Notes: a model not told the origin generated them from the sequence alone. Shown: positions 17,595 to 26,514, counted from the stretch's first letter. The stretch: 64,000 nt of DNA from JAACFF01 sp963807975 (GCA_963807975.1 CAWEDV010000005.1:310001-374000), one strand, 5' to 3'. Made by a program: numbers and translations.

Positions 17595-18698
17595 CTACTC
17601 AGTAGGCACTAATTCAACTAGCTCAATCTCGAAAAGCTTTGGCCAACGCTTGCCAGTTACAAACAATCGTTCCTCATCAGGATCATAAGCAATCCCATTG
17701 AGCACACCCTCAGTCCCAATGCGGTCTTCTTCAGCTAACAAGCCGCTCAAATCAATCCGGCCCGTTACTTCGCCCGTTTCCGGGTCTATGCGTACAATAT
17801 GGTCCGTTTGCCAAACATTGGCCAGGATTTCTCCATCAACATATTCCAACTCGTTAAGGAGGAATACGGGTCCAATCTCATCATAGACTTGAATCCGTCC
17901 AGTTTCCTCAAGTGTTGCCGGATCCCAGAAATAAATAGTGTCCGTTCCATCGCTGACAATCAATTGCTGCCCATCATGAGTAATACCCCAACCCTGATGG
18001 GCATAAGTAAACTCCTCAAGCAGGTCGAAACTGCTGCTGTCATAAACAAAGCCCACGCCCGATTTCCAAGTCAGTTGGTAGATCCTATCATCAAAAGTAG
18101 TAATTCCTTCGCCAAAATACTCCTCGGGGAGCAACAAAATCTGAGTCACTTCACCTGTTTCCAGATTGACTCGACGCAGAGAGGACTCTCCATATGACCC
18201 GGAGCCTTCGAGAAGCAGATCTGAATCCTCTTCCACAACAAGACCTTGAACAAACGACCCTCGATCATGGGGGTACGCTTCAACAATCTTGAAGCCATAA
18301 TTGGGAGTGGCTGCGTCATCTTCAAGAAGAGCAGCAGTGGCTTCTATGGTAACGCCTGTTTCTTCGCTTGCACCAGACTCTAGGGTAGGAAGTGGGTCCC
18401 CATTATTTTCAATCTCTGGAGGAGCTTCTGGCATCGTGGTCGCCGGTATAGGTTCTGGCGGACTGTTTGTAGGGATCCCAATCGCCGTCTCAATAGGAAG
18501 AGGATCCTCAGGTGCCAAACGACTTTCCACTGTTTTCGGTGGCAAAGTCGACAAGGCCGGAGCATCACTACCTGGAATCGCTTCCAAGATGGGGGCAGTT
18601 GGCTCCTCGACGGAATCCCTTCTCCCATCAGCGCCGCCTACGCAAGCAGTATGCGCAAGGATAAAAAGCAAAGCAATTGCAGTCAGTCGAATCCTCAT
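17595..18698 (-). CDS. Glutaminyl-peptide cyclotransferase-like lipoprotein
   Basis: The 367 residues begin with a lipoprotein signal (AHTAC). A Pro/Glu/Thr-rich linker runs to about residue 125. The C-terminal 240 residues are a five-bladed propeller of the plant/bacterial glutamine cyclotransferase family, with motifs such as HDRGSFVQGLV, EYFGEGITTFDDRIYQLTWK, GWGITHDGQQLIVSDGT, LNELEYVDGEILANVW and TEGVLNGIAYDPDEERLFVTGK. Family enzymes turn N-terminal glutamine into pyroglutamate; the lipobox places this one outside the membrane. The -10 TATAAT (18714-18709) lies 10 nt before the ATG and there is no ribosome site, suggesting an almost leaderless message. Confidence 0.87.
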   Translation of the reverse strand: MRIRLTAIALLFILAHTACVGGADGRRDSVEEPTAPILEAIPGSDAPALSTLPPKTVESRLAPEDPLPIETAIGIPTNSPPEPIPATTMPEAPPEIENNGDPLPTLESGASEETGVTIEATAALLEDDAATPNYGFKIVEAYPHDRGSFVQGLVVEEDSDLLLEGSGSYGESSLRRVNLETGEVTQILLLPEEYFGEGITTFDDRIYQLTWKSGVGFVYDSSSFDLLEEFTYAHQGWGITHDGQQLIVSDGTDTIYFWDPATLEETGRIQVYDEIGPVFLLNELEYVDGEILANVWQTDHIVRIDPETGEVTGRIDLSGLLAEEDRIGTEGVLNGIAYDPDEERLFVTGKRWPKLFEIELVELVPTE

Positions 18699-18708
18699 AT
18701 CGGTCCAA

Positions 18709-18789
18709 ATTATAGAGTATTTTCCTGATTTATCAGTCCTTTAAAAGCTGAGTCTTAATCTTGGAAATTTAAGCGGCTCAACCTATACT
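18709..18789. promoter_or_regulatory. Divergent promoter pair (cyclotransferase-like gene / GNAT leader)
   Basis: Minus strand: TATAAT at 18714-18709, with a weak -35, 10 nt before the ATG at 18698. Plus strand: TTGGAA (18761-18766), a 17-bp spacer and TATACT (18784-18789), 6 nt before an ATG at 18796. Both transcripts would begin at or within a few bases of the start codon. Confidence 0.6.
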
Positions 18790-18795
18790 TGCCCC

Positions 18796-18888
18796 ATGTC
18801 AATCACAACGAGAACGATCAGGTTTGCCAATCGTCCGCATATTTCCCGGATAAGATATTTTCTAGTATCGGCCGTAATTACTCCATGA
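18796..18888 (+). CDS. Putative 30-residue leader peptide, leaderless, coupled to the GNAT gene
   Basis: A 30-codon frame starts at ATG 18796, exactly where the promoter TTGGAA-17-TATACT should initiate. It ends in a TGA that overlaps the ATG of the GNAT gene (ATGA, 18885-18888). The peptide is basic in its first half (six Arg) and hydrophobic in its second (RYFLVSAVITP). Neither it nor the GNAT gene has a visible Shine-Dalgarno sequence, so reaching the GNAT start by translation of this frame would explain expression. No homologue is recognised. It may be a real peptide or only a coupling device. Confidence 0.4.
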   Translation: MSITTRTIRFANRPHISRIRYFLVSAVITP

Positions 18889-19961
18889 AACCGCTAGATT
18901 CACCCACGGGATTAACCATTCGACCTGTCCTACCTGAAGATGCTCAGGCTATGAATGAGATCGCCGGTCACCCGAAAGTTGCACGAACTTTGCTGCAATT
19001 ACCTTCAAAGGAAATCGCCCAAACAGAGAATCTACTGCGGAACCAAAAGCCAGGACATCATCGCTTGGTGGCAGTCAAAAATGCTGCTGTCATTGGGCTT
19101 GTGAACCTCAACCAACCTCAGAATCCCCGCCTGGTTCATTCTGCCTCGTTAGGCATAATGGTCCACCCACATTATTGGGGACAGGGCGTCGGCACGGCCC
19201 TCATGACCGCCATACTTGATCTGGGCGACAATTGGCTGAACCTGAAAAGGATTGGCCTAGGCGTACGGCCCAGTAACAAAGTCGCAGTTGGTCTCTATGA
19301 GAAATTCGGTTTTGTGTCTGAGGGCACGAAAAAAGAAGCGGACTTTGCCGACGGCTGTTACCAAGACCAACTGCTCATGGCTCGCATTTATCCCAATGCT
19401 CCACAAACCCAACCCATCGCGCCAGTTCAATACCCGTGCAAGACGCGTGATGTTGTCTCAATTACCATCAGGCCTGTGAGACCTGGTGATGGCGCCGACC
19501 TGCATGAAATCTTCACCCACCCAGCAGTCGGATCCGGAACCAACCAATTGCCCAGCCGCGAAAGACCAACCACCATCGAGTGGCTCCAGCAGCAGAATCC
19601 CGGCCAATACCGCTACTCGGCCGTCGCCCAACATAACAACGGTTCTTCCAAGGTTATTGGCAATCTAACAATGCACCAGTATCAAAAAACACGTATGATG
19701 CATGTGGCTTGGTTCGGTATGTCCGTTCATCCTCATTATTGGGGACTTGGCGTTGGATCGCAACTAGTGGAAACAGCCCTCGATTTGGCCGACAATTGGC
19801 TTGGTCTGAAGCGTGTAGAGTTGGACGTACTTACCGACAACGCGCCCGCTATTAAACTTTGTCAGAAATTTGGCTTTGAAATTGAAGGAACCAAGCGGCT
19901 CTATAGTTACGGTGCCGGTCGCTGGGCAAATGCACATTTCATGGCCAGGCTCAAGCGCTAG
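18885..19961 (+). CDS. Tandem GNAT N-acetyltransferase (two GNAT domains)
   Basis: The 358 residues contain two related acetyltransferase domains of the RimI/YhhY type. Domain 1 (about 10-172) has the acetyl-CoA loop GIMVHPHYWGQGVGTALM and GLYEKFGFVSEGTKK. Domain 2 (about 192-356) has GMSVHPHYWGLGVGSQLV and KLCQKFGFEIEGTKR. The close match of the two indicates an internal duplication. I choose ATG 18885: a longer frame from TTG 18789 would begin inside the -10 element and upstream of the likely transcription start. Both halves retain the Q/RxxGxG/A-type loop, so both may be active. The substrate is unknown (protein N-terminus, polyamine or antibiotic). Confidence 0.82.
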   Translation: MKPLDSPTGLTIRPVLPEDAQAMNEIAGHPKVARTLLQLPSKEIAQTENLLRNQKPGHHRLVAVKNAAVIGLVNLNQPQNPRLVHSASLGIMVHPHYWGQGVGTALMTAILDLGDNWLNLKRIGLGVRPSNKVAVGLYEKFGFVSEGTKKEADFADGCYQDQLLMARIYPNAPQTQPIAPVQYPCKTRDVVSITIRPVRPGDGADLHEIFTHPAVGSGTNQLPSRERPTTIEWLQQQNPGQYRYSAVAQHNNGSSKVIGNLTMHQYQKTRMMHVAWFGMSVHPHYWGLGVGSQLVETALDLADNWLGLKRVELDVLTDNAPAIKLCQKFGFEIEGTKRLYSYGAGRWANAHFMARLKR

Positions 19962-20030
19962 ATAATCAACTAACTGAACCACGGAAAATCGTTTCATCAT
20001 GGTGCCTCAGAAAGATATAGGAATGTTTAA

Positions 20031-21005
20031 GTGACAAGAAAACAGCAATTTCAAAATACTCATCTAAAATACGCTTCCGTTACCTTGCTTTTAGCTGCTC
20101 TTTGTTTTCTAGCTTCTTGCGCTGGCAGCGACGAGCCCACAACCTTGAAACTCGCGCTCCTGCCAATCATGGATACGCTGCCCGCCCATGTGGCGCAAGA
20201 ACAGGGTTATTTTGCCGATGAGAATCTCACTGTCGAGTTCCTTCCCGTTGGCTCAGCGCCTGATCGCGACCAGTTGATCAAATCAGGGCAAGCGGATGGG
20301 ATGGTCAACGAATTGCTGTCCACAATGTTCTTCAACAGCGAATCGCCGGAAGTAATAACCGTCCGCTATGCCCGCAAGGCAACGCCGGATTACCCCCATT
20401 TCTACGTCCTCGCCTCTGCAAACAGCGGCATAGAAGGCGTCGAAGATATTATCGGACAGAAGATTGGCATATCTGAAGGAACTATAATCGAGTATTCGAC
20501 GGATAGGCTGCTTCAAGCAGCCGGCCTGTCCCCAAATGACTACCAAACCATTGCCGTACCAAGAATTCCAGACCGCCTCGCCCTATTGGGATCAGGCGAA
20601 CTGTCCGCCGCAAATATGCCTGACCCGGCAGCAGCCTTGGCCATTCAGAATGGCGCCACCGTAGTGATCGATGATTCGGGCTACACACAATACGGTCACA
20701 GTGTCTACACTTTTCGCAAGGAACTTGTTGACGAGAATCCAGAGGCAGTTCGCAGTTTCTTACGCGCTATCGAACGTGCAGTAGTCGATATCAACAATGA
20801 CAAGAGCAAATGGGGTGACTTGTTAAGTGAAAAGAACCTAGTCCCTCCACCGTTGTTAGGCAGCTATACAGTTCCCGATTTCCCTGAAGCGGGCTTGCCA
20901 ACCGCAGACCAATGGGATGACATGCTTGATTGGGCTCTTGACAAAGGCTATTTATCAGGAGAGTTGGATTACACCGGCTCGGTTGACGACGCTTATCTAC
21001 CCTAA
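20031..21005 (+). CDS. ABC transporter substrate-binding lipoprotein (SsuA/THI5 family)
   Basis: The 324 residues have a lipoprotein signal (lipobox FLASC). An NMT1/THI5-like type-2 binding fold follows, with ALLPIMDTLPAHVAQEQGYF and GQKIGISEGTIIEYSTD as typical family segments. Such proteins bind sulfonates, nitrate, pyrimidine or thiamine precursors, or riboflavin; the sequence does not decide which. No TPP or FMN riboswitch is visible in the 69-bp leader. The start is GTG with AGGA 9-12 nt upstream. The ATPase and permease follow directly, completing an importer. Confidence 0.85.
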   Translation: MTRKQQFQNTHLKYASVTLLLAALCFLASCAGSDEPTTLKLALLPIMDTLPAHVAQEQGYFADENLTVEFLPVGSAPDRDQLIKSGQADGMVNELLSTMFFNSESPEVITVRYARKATPDYPHFYVLASANSGIEGVEDIIGQKIGISEGTIIEYSTDRLLQAAGLSPNDYQTIAVPRIPDRLALLGSGELSAANMPDPAAALAIQNGATVVIDDSGYTQYGHSVYTFRKELVDENPEAVRSFLRAIERAVVDINNDKSKWGDLLSEKNLVPPPLLGSYTVPDFPEAGLPTADQWDDMLDWALDKGYLSGELDYTGSVDDAYLP

Positions 21006-21047
21006 GCGCTTAAATCAATATGTGCTTCATTTTCCTAGAAGATATCA

Positions 21048-21821
21048 ATGGTTCGATTTACTGATGTAACCTTCGCTTACAGGGACACTCCCCCGGTCTT
21101 TGAGACATTCAATTGGCACCTGGCTCGCGCCGAAAGATGGGCTGTTCTCGGACCATCAGGCTGTGGGAAGAGCACCTTGCTGTTTCTCCTTGCCGGGCTT
21201 CAGATTCCGGTAAATGGGCAGATTTTGATTGCCGACAATCCCCAAAAGGCGCCGCGTCCACAAACGGGCCTGATCTTACAGGACTACGGGTTGCTGCCCT
21301 GGGCCACTGCCCGCAACAACGTTAAGCTTGGCCTCGATATTCGCCGCTTTTATGGTCCTGATGGCAAGCATGCACCTCAGGACTTTGATCCTGGCCAATA
21401 CGATGAACGAGCTGAGTACTGGATCAAACGATTGGGATTAACTGCACATGGCCAAAAATATCCTGCACAGCTTTCTGGCGGACAACGCCAGCGAGTAGCC
21501 ATAGCCCGGACCCTATCCTTACAACCCGATCTTTTGCTCATGGATGAGCCGTTTTCTTCATTAGATGCGCCGACCCGAGCCAATCTACAAGACAGAACGA
21601 TAGAACTAAGCCAGGAACAAGCGTTAACCTTAATCATCGTTACCCACTCTATAGAAGAAGCCGCGGTCATGGGTGAGCACATTCTTCTCTTAAACCAACC
21701 ACCCAATAGTCAGTCTGTAATTTTCCCTAATCCGGGCTCTGGCGACCCTAATTTTCGAGAAACAGCCGCTTACTTTGAATTATGTCGCAGCCTACGCCAA
21801 GAAATGGAGCCAGGTCCATGA
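21048..21821 (+). CDS. ABC transporter ATPase, SsuB/TauB type
   Basis: The 257 residues carry Walker A GPSGCGKST, Q-loop LILQDYGLLPW, signature LSGGQRQRVAIARTL, Walker B LLLMDEPFSSLDAPTR and H-loop VTHSIEEAAVMG. It energises the importer with the preceding binding protein and the following permease. An unusual 15-20 residue insertion (DIRRFYGPDGKHAPQDFDPG) lies between Q-loop and signature. Its stop overlaps the permease start (ATGA). Confidence 0.88.
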   Translation: MVRFTDVTFAYRDTPPVFETFNWHLARAERWAVLGPSGCGKSTLLFLLAGLQIPVNGQILIADNPQKAPRPQTGLILQDYGLLPWATARNNVKLGLDIRRFYGPDGKHAPQDFDPGQYDERAEYWIKRLGLTAHGQKYPAQLSGGQRQRVAIARTLSLQPDLLLMDEPFSSLDAPTRANLQDRTIELSQEQALTLIIVTHSIEEAAVMGEHILLLNQPPNSQSVIFPNPGSGDPNFRETAAYFELCRSLRQEMEPGP

Positions 21822-22558
21822 AAAAGCGCGAACTAGCGCTGGGTATCGTAGGCGTACTAATTGTCTGGCAGTTGACCGCTTTATTGATTGACAATCCCAT
21901 CCTGCCTGGACCAGTCGAGGTAGCTGCGGTATTCATTGCTGAACTAAACAAGGGCTTGGCCCTGCACTTTCTGGTCAGCATGTGGCGTGTCCTCTTGAGT
22001 GTCGCCCTGGCCATCGTTACTGCCGCTCCCCTAGGCTTGCTATTGGGCCAAAGCAATAGGCTTAACGCCATTGTATCCCCCATGATCTATGTTCTCTACC
22101 CTATTCCCAAGATCGTCTTTCTCCCGATCATCCTCCTGCTTCTGGGCGTTGGTGACCTTCCAAAAGTATTTATCATCTTTCTCATTCTCTTTTTTCAAAT
22201 ACTTGTTCTCGTTCGCGACAGCGCATTGAGCATCGAGCCCAAGATGCTGCTGTCCGTGCGCAGTCTCGGCGCTGGAAGACGTGCACTGTATCGCTACGTA
22301 TATCTTCCCGCAAGCTTGCCCGCTATCTTGACCGCACTTCGTCAATCGGTGGGCACCGCAGTTGCCGTACTCTACATTGCCGAGTTGTTTGCCACACAGC
22401 GTGGACTCGGATACTACATCTATCTCAATGGCAACACACTCTTCAACTACCCTGCCATGTATGCCGGGGTGGTTGCCATGAGCCTCCTTGGTCTGGGCAT
22501 GTATTTTTCCGTGGACTGGCTGGAAAAACGCATCTGCCCCTGGAAATACATCTCCTAA
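21818..22558 (+). CDS. ABC transporter permease, SsuC/TauC type
   Basis: The 246 residues form six helices with the EAA coupling loop (SVRSLGAGRRALYRYVYLPASLPAILTAL region) and the family ending RGLGYYIYLNG...WLEKRICPW. I choose ATG 21818, which overlaps the ATPase stop by four bases and has GGAG upstream; an in-frame ATG at 21782 lies inside the ATPase gene. It completes the importer. The TetR gene follows 106 bp later, and whether it controls this importer or the men genes is not settled by position. Confidence 0.87.
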   Translation: MKKRELALGIVGVLIVWQLTALLIDNPILPGPVEVAAVFIAELNKGLALHFLVSMWRVLLSVALAIVTAAPLGLLLGQSNRLNAIVSPMIYVLYPIPKIVFLPIILLLLGVGDLPKVFIIFLILFFQILVLVRDSALSIEPKMLLSVRSLGAGRRALYRYVYLPASLPAILTALRQSVGTAVAVLYIAELFATQRGLGYYIYLNGNTLFNYPAMYAGVVAMSLLGLGMYFSVDWLEKRICPWKYIS

Positions 22559-22611
22559 ACATCTGGCGTAAGAAAATTCTAAAAAACCGCTTATTCCCGT
22601 CCTATATGTGC

Positions 22612-22638
22612 TATCATTTCGCGGCAGACTGACCAGTC
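22612..22638 (+). promoter_or_regulatory. Candidate tetR/men promoter with operator-like palindrome
   Basis: A -10-like TATCAT (22612-22617) with a weak -35 precedes a short palindrome GACTG-AC-CAGTC (22627-22638). The palindrome begins 10 nt after the -10, where a repressor would block transcription, so it is a candidate autoregulatory operator for the TetR protein. The arms are only 5 bp and a chance match is possible. Confidence 0.35.
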
Positions 22639-22664
22639 GGTCCAATACTCTGCAAAATGACACA

Positions 22665-23258
22665 ATGAGTAATTCAGCAAACGATACGCTTAGCACGCGC
22701 GAGCGAATACTAGACGCGTCGCTCAACATTTTTTCCCGCAAGGGCTATCATGATACGCGTCTAGACGAGATAGTTGATCAGTCACACACCTCAAAGGGAG
22801 CGATCTACTTTCACTTCCCCAATAAGGAACGCCTCTTCTTAGCCCTGGTGGATCAATTTGCAGATTTGCTTGAACGAAGAGTGATTGAAGCTATTCAGCA
22901 GGAAGAAAAGGGTATCAGCCGTGTACAGGTCGCCCTAACCACCTGCCTTGAAACATTTGGACGCTACCGCAGACCGGCAAAAATCCTGCTGGTGCAGGCG
23001 GTTGGACTGGGAACCACTTTCGAATATAAGCGCAATGAGATAAACGACCGCTTTGCCTTCTTAATTCAGACCTACTTGGACGAATCTATTGAGGTCGGCG
23101 ATATTCGACCAGTTGACACCGAAATCGTGTCCGTTGCCTGGATGGGCGCTATTTATAATATTGTTATCCGCTGGGTGAATACGGGAGAACCAGAGTCAGA
23201 AAGAATAATGGATACCCTGCTGCCATTGCTGCTCAAAAGTGTGGGCTATGAAGAATGA
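22665..23258 (+). CDS. TetR/AcrR family transcriptional regulator
   Basis: The 197 residues have an N-terminal helix-turn-helix (RERILDASLNIFSRKGYHDTRLDEIV...SKGAIYFHFPNKERLFLAL) and a C-terminal ligand-binding domain of about 140 residues. I use ATG 22665 because the family match starts just after it; the upstream GTG 22608 is close to the -10. The gene overlaps the menF start by 11 bp, which places the regulator at the head of the menaquinone operon. A fatty-acid-type regulator is a possible alternative, since FadR-like TetR proteins look similar. The ligand is unknown. Confidence 0.87.
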   Translation: MSNSANDTLSTRERILDASLNIFSRKGYHDTRLDEIVDQSHTSKGAIYFHFPNKERLFLALVDQFADLLERRVIEAIQQEEKGISRVQVALTTCLETFGRYRRPAKILLVQAVGLGTTFEYKRNEINDRFAFLIQTYLDESIEVGDIRPVDTEIVSVAWMGAIYNIVIRWVNTGEPESERIMDTLLPLLLKSVGYEE

Positions 23259-24693
23259 GCGCCTAGATGACTGGTCGGCCAGAGGCAAATACCAGCGCCC
23301 TTTGCTGCAATCTCCATCCGAAGGACGGCTGATTAGCTATTGTCTGCCGGCTCCAAATATCAGCGCTGCAGCATTTCTTCAGCATGCAACAGGTCAAGAA
23401 CGTGTATTTTGGCAGAGCAGTCGCGACCAATCGATTTTTGCCGGTTTTGGCATAGCGGTGCAGATAATGGCTTGGGGTGCAGGTCGATTTCAAGAAATAA
23501 AGAGAAAAATGAAGTCTATCTTCAGTGACGCAGTCCAGCTAAATGAACAAACATATCTTGCCCAGCCCCGCTTCTTTGGCGGATTCGCCTTTCGGGATGA
23601 TTTTGCACCTGATAATGCTTGGGCTGCATTCCACCCCGCCCATTTCGTTTTACCACACTATCAACTTGTAAAACAGGCCGGTCATACCTGGCTGATAATT
23701 AACGCCCTTGTCACAGATGACGATGATTTGAGCGATGTTCATCTCCAGCTGCACGAGGCCCTTCTCACCCGCCTCGGTCAGCTTTCAGCAGCCAATACTG
23801 TGCGGTCAGAACATGTGCCGGATCCATCCTTGTATAGCGTCAATTTCCCCTTAAACTACGAAAGATGGCGCAGAAACGTGGAGGAGATAGTTGCCAAGAT
23901 CAACAATTCCAACTTGGAGAAGATGGTCCTTTCACGTGTTTGTGAACTTCGTGCGGCAGATCGAATAGATGTAACCAGAGCACTTGCTTATTTGAACGAG
24001 CATTATGTCGACTGTACGCGATTTCTTTTCGAGCCTCGACCTTATCATGCCTTTTACGGCGCGACACCCGAGCTGCTGGTCGATGTAAAAGGGCGTCAAT
24101 TGCAAACAATGGCCTTGGCTGGCTCAATCAGGAGAGGCGAGGACCATAGCGAAGATATTGCTATGGCACGTCAATTGATGGACGCAGCCAAGGATCGGCA
24201 CGAACATCAACTGGTTGTTGATTCAATCCGCCGCCGCCTAGAGCCATTTGCTGGCCAACTTGGAATACCGAGGCAGCCAGATATCTTAACTTTGAGTTAT
24301 ATCCACCATCTTATAACACCGGTTAACGGGCAGCTAAATGAAGAATTGGGAGTACTCCCTCTACTGGAGATATTACATCCAACCCCGGCTTTAGGCGGGT
24401 CTCCCCGAGAATTGGCCCTCGATTTCATACGTGATGTTGAACCGGTGCCGCGCGGTTGGTACGCCGGACCCATCGGCTGGATAAACAGCCAAATGGACGG
24501 TCAGTTTGTGGTTGGCATCCGCTCGGCCATCGCCCAAGATAGGCGTGTCTGGCTCTATGCCGGAGCGGGCATAGTTGCCGAATCAGATCCCAGAAAGGAA
24601 TGGCTTGAAACATCGCTTAAATTTAAACCCATGTTTGCTGCTCTAGATCTGCAGCTCGAACAAGGCTCAATTCCTCTGGCTCAAAAGGGGTGA
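23248..24693 (+). CDS. menF: Isochorismate synthase MenF
   Basis: The enzyme converts chorismate to isochorismate, the entry step of the o-succinylbenzoate menaquinone route. The C-terminal chorismate-binding domain (about 200-470) has MALAGSIRRGEDHSED, KDRHEHQLVVDSIRRRL, LHPTPALGGSPRELA and VPRGWYAGPIGW, the usual MenF/EntC signatures. The N-terminal 200 residues are the poorly conserved family region. The start is ATG 23248, inside the end of tetR; a GTG three codons upstream is the alternative. Expression is likely coupled to tetR translation. The stop is next to the menD start. Confidence 0.93.
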   Translation: MKNERLDDWSARGKYQRPLLQSPSEGRLISYCLPAPNISAAAFLQHATGQERVFWQSSRDQSIFAGFGIAVQIMAWGAGRFQEIKRKMKSIFSDAVQLNEQTYLAQPRFFGGFAFRDDFAPDNAWAAFHPAHFVLPHYQLVKQAGHTWLIINALVTDDDDLSDVHLQLHEALLTRLGQLSAANTVRSEHVPDPSLYSVNFPLNYERWRRNVEEIVAKINNSNLEKMVLSRVCELRAADRIDVTRALAYLNEHYVDCTRFLFEPRPYHAFYGATPELLVDVKGRQLQTMALAGSIRRGEDHSEDIAMARQLMDAAKDRHEHQLVVDSIRRRLEPFAGQLGIPRQPDILTLSYIHHLITPVNGQLNEELGVLPLLEILHPTPALGGSPRELALDFIRDVEPVPRGWYAGPIGWINSQMDGQFVVGIRSAIAQDRRVWLYAGAGIVAESDPRKEWLETSLKFKPMFAALDLQLEQGSIPLAQKG

Positions 24694-24701
24694 ATCTGAC
24701 C

Positions 24702-26474
24702 ATGGAACCGTTGTCCATATCGCCTAACGAAAACCCTACCACCATCTGGGCCAGGATCTTTGTCGATGAATTGGTTCAAGCTGGTCTTGCCGCCGTTTGC
24801 ATCTCGCCTGGATCACGCAGCACGCCGCTCGCCTTGGCCTTTTATGCCCACAAAGACATCAAGATTCACCTTCATCTTGATGAGCGTAGTTCCGCCTTTT
24901 TTGCCTTGGGTATAGCCTTAGCGACAGAGAAGCCGGTAGCCTTAGTATGCACTTCCGGTACGGCTGCAGCCAACTTTTATCCAGCCATCATTGAAGCGAA
25001 AATGTCTCAAGTTCCGCTTCTAATTCTAACCGCCGACCGTCCCCATGAATTACGACAGAGTGGTGCCAATCAGACTATCAACCAAGTCAATATGTTTGGG
25101 GAACATGTCCTATGGTCCGTAGATATGGCTCTCCCCCAGGCTGATGCACCCCGGGAAGCGATTGCTAATCTTCGTGCGCTGGCAGCACGCGCCTTAGCTC
25201 TATGCGATGGCTTCACAAAAGGCCCCATACACTTGAACTTTCCCTTTCGCAAACCTTTGGAACCTACTGTTGCCGCGGATTTATTGGTTTCAACGCAAGC
25301 GGAGCAGCCCCAACGGCCCTACACTACAATCGCTAGGGGTGTCGTTCAACCTTCAGCCCGCCAACTTGATTATTTGGCCAGACTCGTAAATGAACATCCG
25401 CGCGGACTCATTGTCTGCGGCCCTCGTTGTCCCACGGGCAATTTCCCTATGGCAGTTGCCCACTTGGCTGAAGTTTCTGGTTACCCTATTCTGGCCGATC
25501 CTTTATCTGGACTTCGATTTGGAAACGATAGCGCTGCTACAGCTGTATTGGGAGGTTATGAGAGCTTTTTGCAGACCAAACAAGACGCCTGGCCTAAACC
25601 TGATTTGGTCCTCCGCTTTGGTTCTGTACCTACGTCCAAGTGGCTGATTCATTATCTAGTGGATACCCGCCCCGGCTGTCACATTCATGTTCAAGAGAGC
25701 GGAAAATGGGCTGATCAGAATCATACAACAACTCATCTTTTCCAACTCAATCCAACTCAGCTTTGCCAACAGATTTCTCTCTTAATAGAACGTCCGCTTG
25801 ACGCCTATTGGGTACAACATTGGACCCAATTGGAAGCAAGATCCTGGGCCATTGTCAACAACCATTTATCAAGAACGGCGTTTGACGGATCATTGGCAGC
25901 TGCTTTGGTCGACCTGCTGCCTCCTGACGCCGCACTATTCTCCGGCAACAGTTTAGCTGTTAGACATATTGACCAATTCGGCCAGCCTCAAAGCAAATCG
26001 TTGCGCCTGTTCGCTAATCGCGGGGCCAGTGGTATTGATGGAAACATTTCTACCGGCCTGGGTATTGCAGCATCAAACGATAAACTTACCGTGATACTCA
26101 TCGGTGACATTACTTTCTACCACGACAGCAATGGTCTACTGGCCTTGAAAAAGCTTGCTGCCGGAAAAGTGATCATCGTATTGCTCAACAACAACGGTGG
26201 TGGTATTTTCCGCCGCTTGCCGGTAGCTAATATCTCCCCCCCGTTTGAGGAGCTATTTTTAACCCCTCATGCCCTTGATTTTGCCCACATCGCTGCCATG
26301 TATGGCCTGAGTCATCACATTGCAGTAGACCTGAACAGTTTCCGGGCCATCTTTGAAACTGAATTAACCAACGAGCACCCAACAATCATCGAGTTTCAGA
26401 GTGACAGCCGTAAAGATGAACAAGTTCGCCAGCAAATTATCAATGCTCTGAAATCCCAATTGAATTCCGCTTAA
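24702..26474 (+). CDS. menD: SEPHCHC synthase MenD
   Basis: This is the thiamine-diphosphate enzyme that joins isochorismate and 2-oxoglutarate to form SEPHCHC. The PYR domain shows ISPGSRSTPLALAF, LDERSSAFFALGIA and the TPP-activating Glu region. The PP domain shows the cofactor-binding GDITFYHDSNGLLAL...LLNNNGGGIFRRLP. The product is about 590 residues, normal for MenD. The frame is also open from GTG 24690, which overlaps the menF stop; I prefer ATG 24702 because AAAAGGGG then sits at a more usable, though long, distance. It is second in the men operon. Confidence 0.95.
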   Translation: MEPLSISPNENPTTIWARIFVDELVQAGLAAVCISPGSRSTPLALAFYAHKDIKIHLHLDERSSAFFALGIALATEKPVALVCTSGTAAANFYPAIIEAKMSQVPLLILTADRPHELRQSGANQTINQVNMFGEHVLWSVDMALPQADAPREAIANLRALAARALALCDGFTKGPIHLNFPFRKPLEPTVAADLLVSTQAEQPQRPYTTIARGVVQPSARQLDYLARLVNEHPRGLIVCGPRCPTGNFPMAVAHLAEVSGYPILADPLSGLRFGNDSAATAVLGGYESFLQTKQDAWPKPDLVLRFGSVPTSKWLIHYLVDTRPGCHIHVQESGKWADQNHTTTHLFQLNPTQLCQQISLLIERPLDAYWVQHWTQLEARSWAIVNNHLSRTAFDGSLAAALVDLLPPDAALFSGNSLAVRHIDQFGQPQSKSLRLFANRGASGIDGNISTGLGIAASNDKLTVILIGDITFYHDSNGLLALKKLAAGKVIIVLLNNNGGGIFRRLPVANISPPFEELFLTPHALDFAHIAAMYGLSHHIAVDLNSFRAIFETELTNEHPTIIEFQSDSRKDEQVRQQIINALKSQLNSA

Positions 26475-26514
26475 TTACCAATCATAAGAAATATTCTTTG
26501 CAAGGAGAATTTGA

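Noticed and set aside
18789..18884. Longer GNAT protein starting at TTG 18789
   Set aside because: The TTG overlaps the -10 element, so it would not be in the transcript if the promoter is right.
19962..20030. Riboswitch (TPP, FMN or SAM) in the leader of the ABC importer
   Set aside because: Only 69 bp are available and no conserved core of these elements is present.
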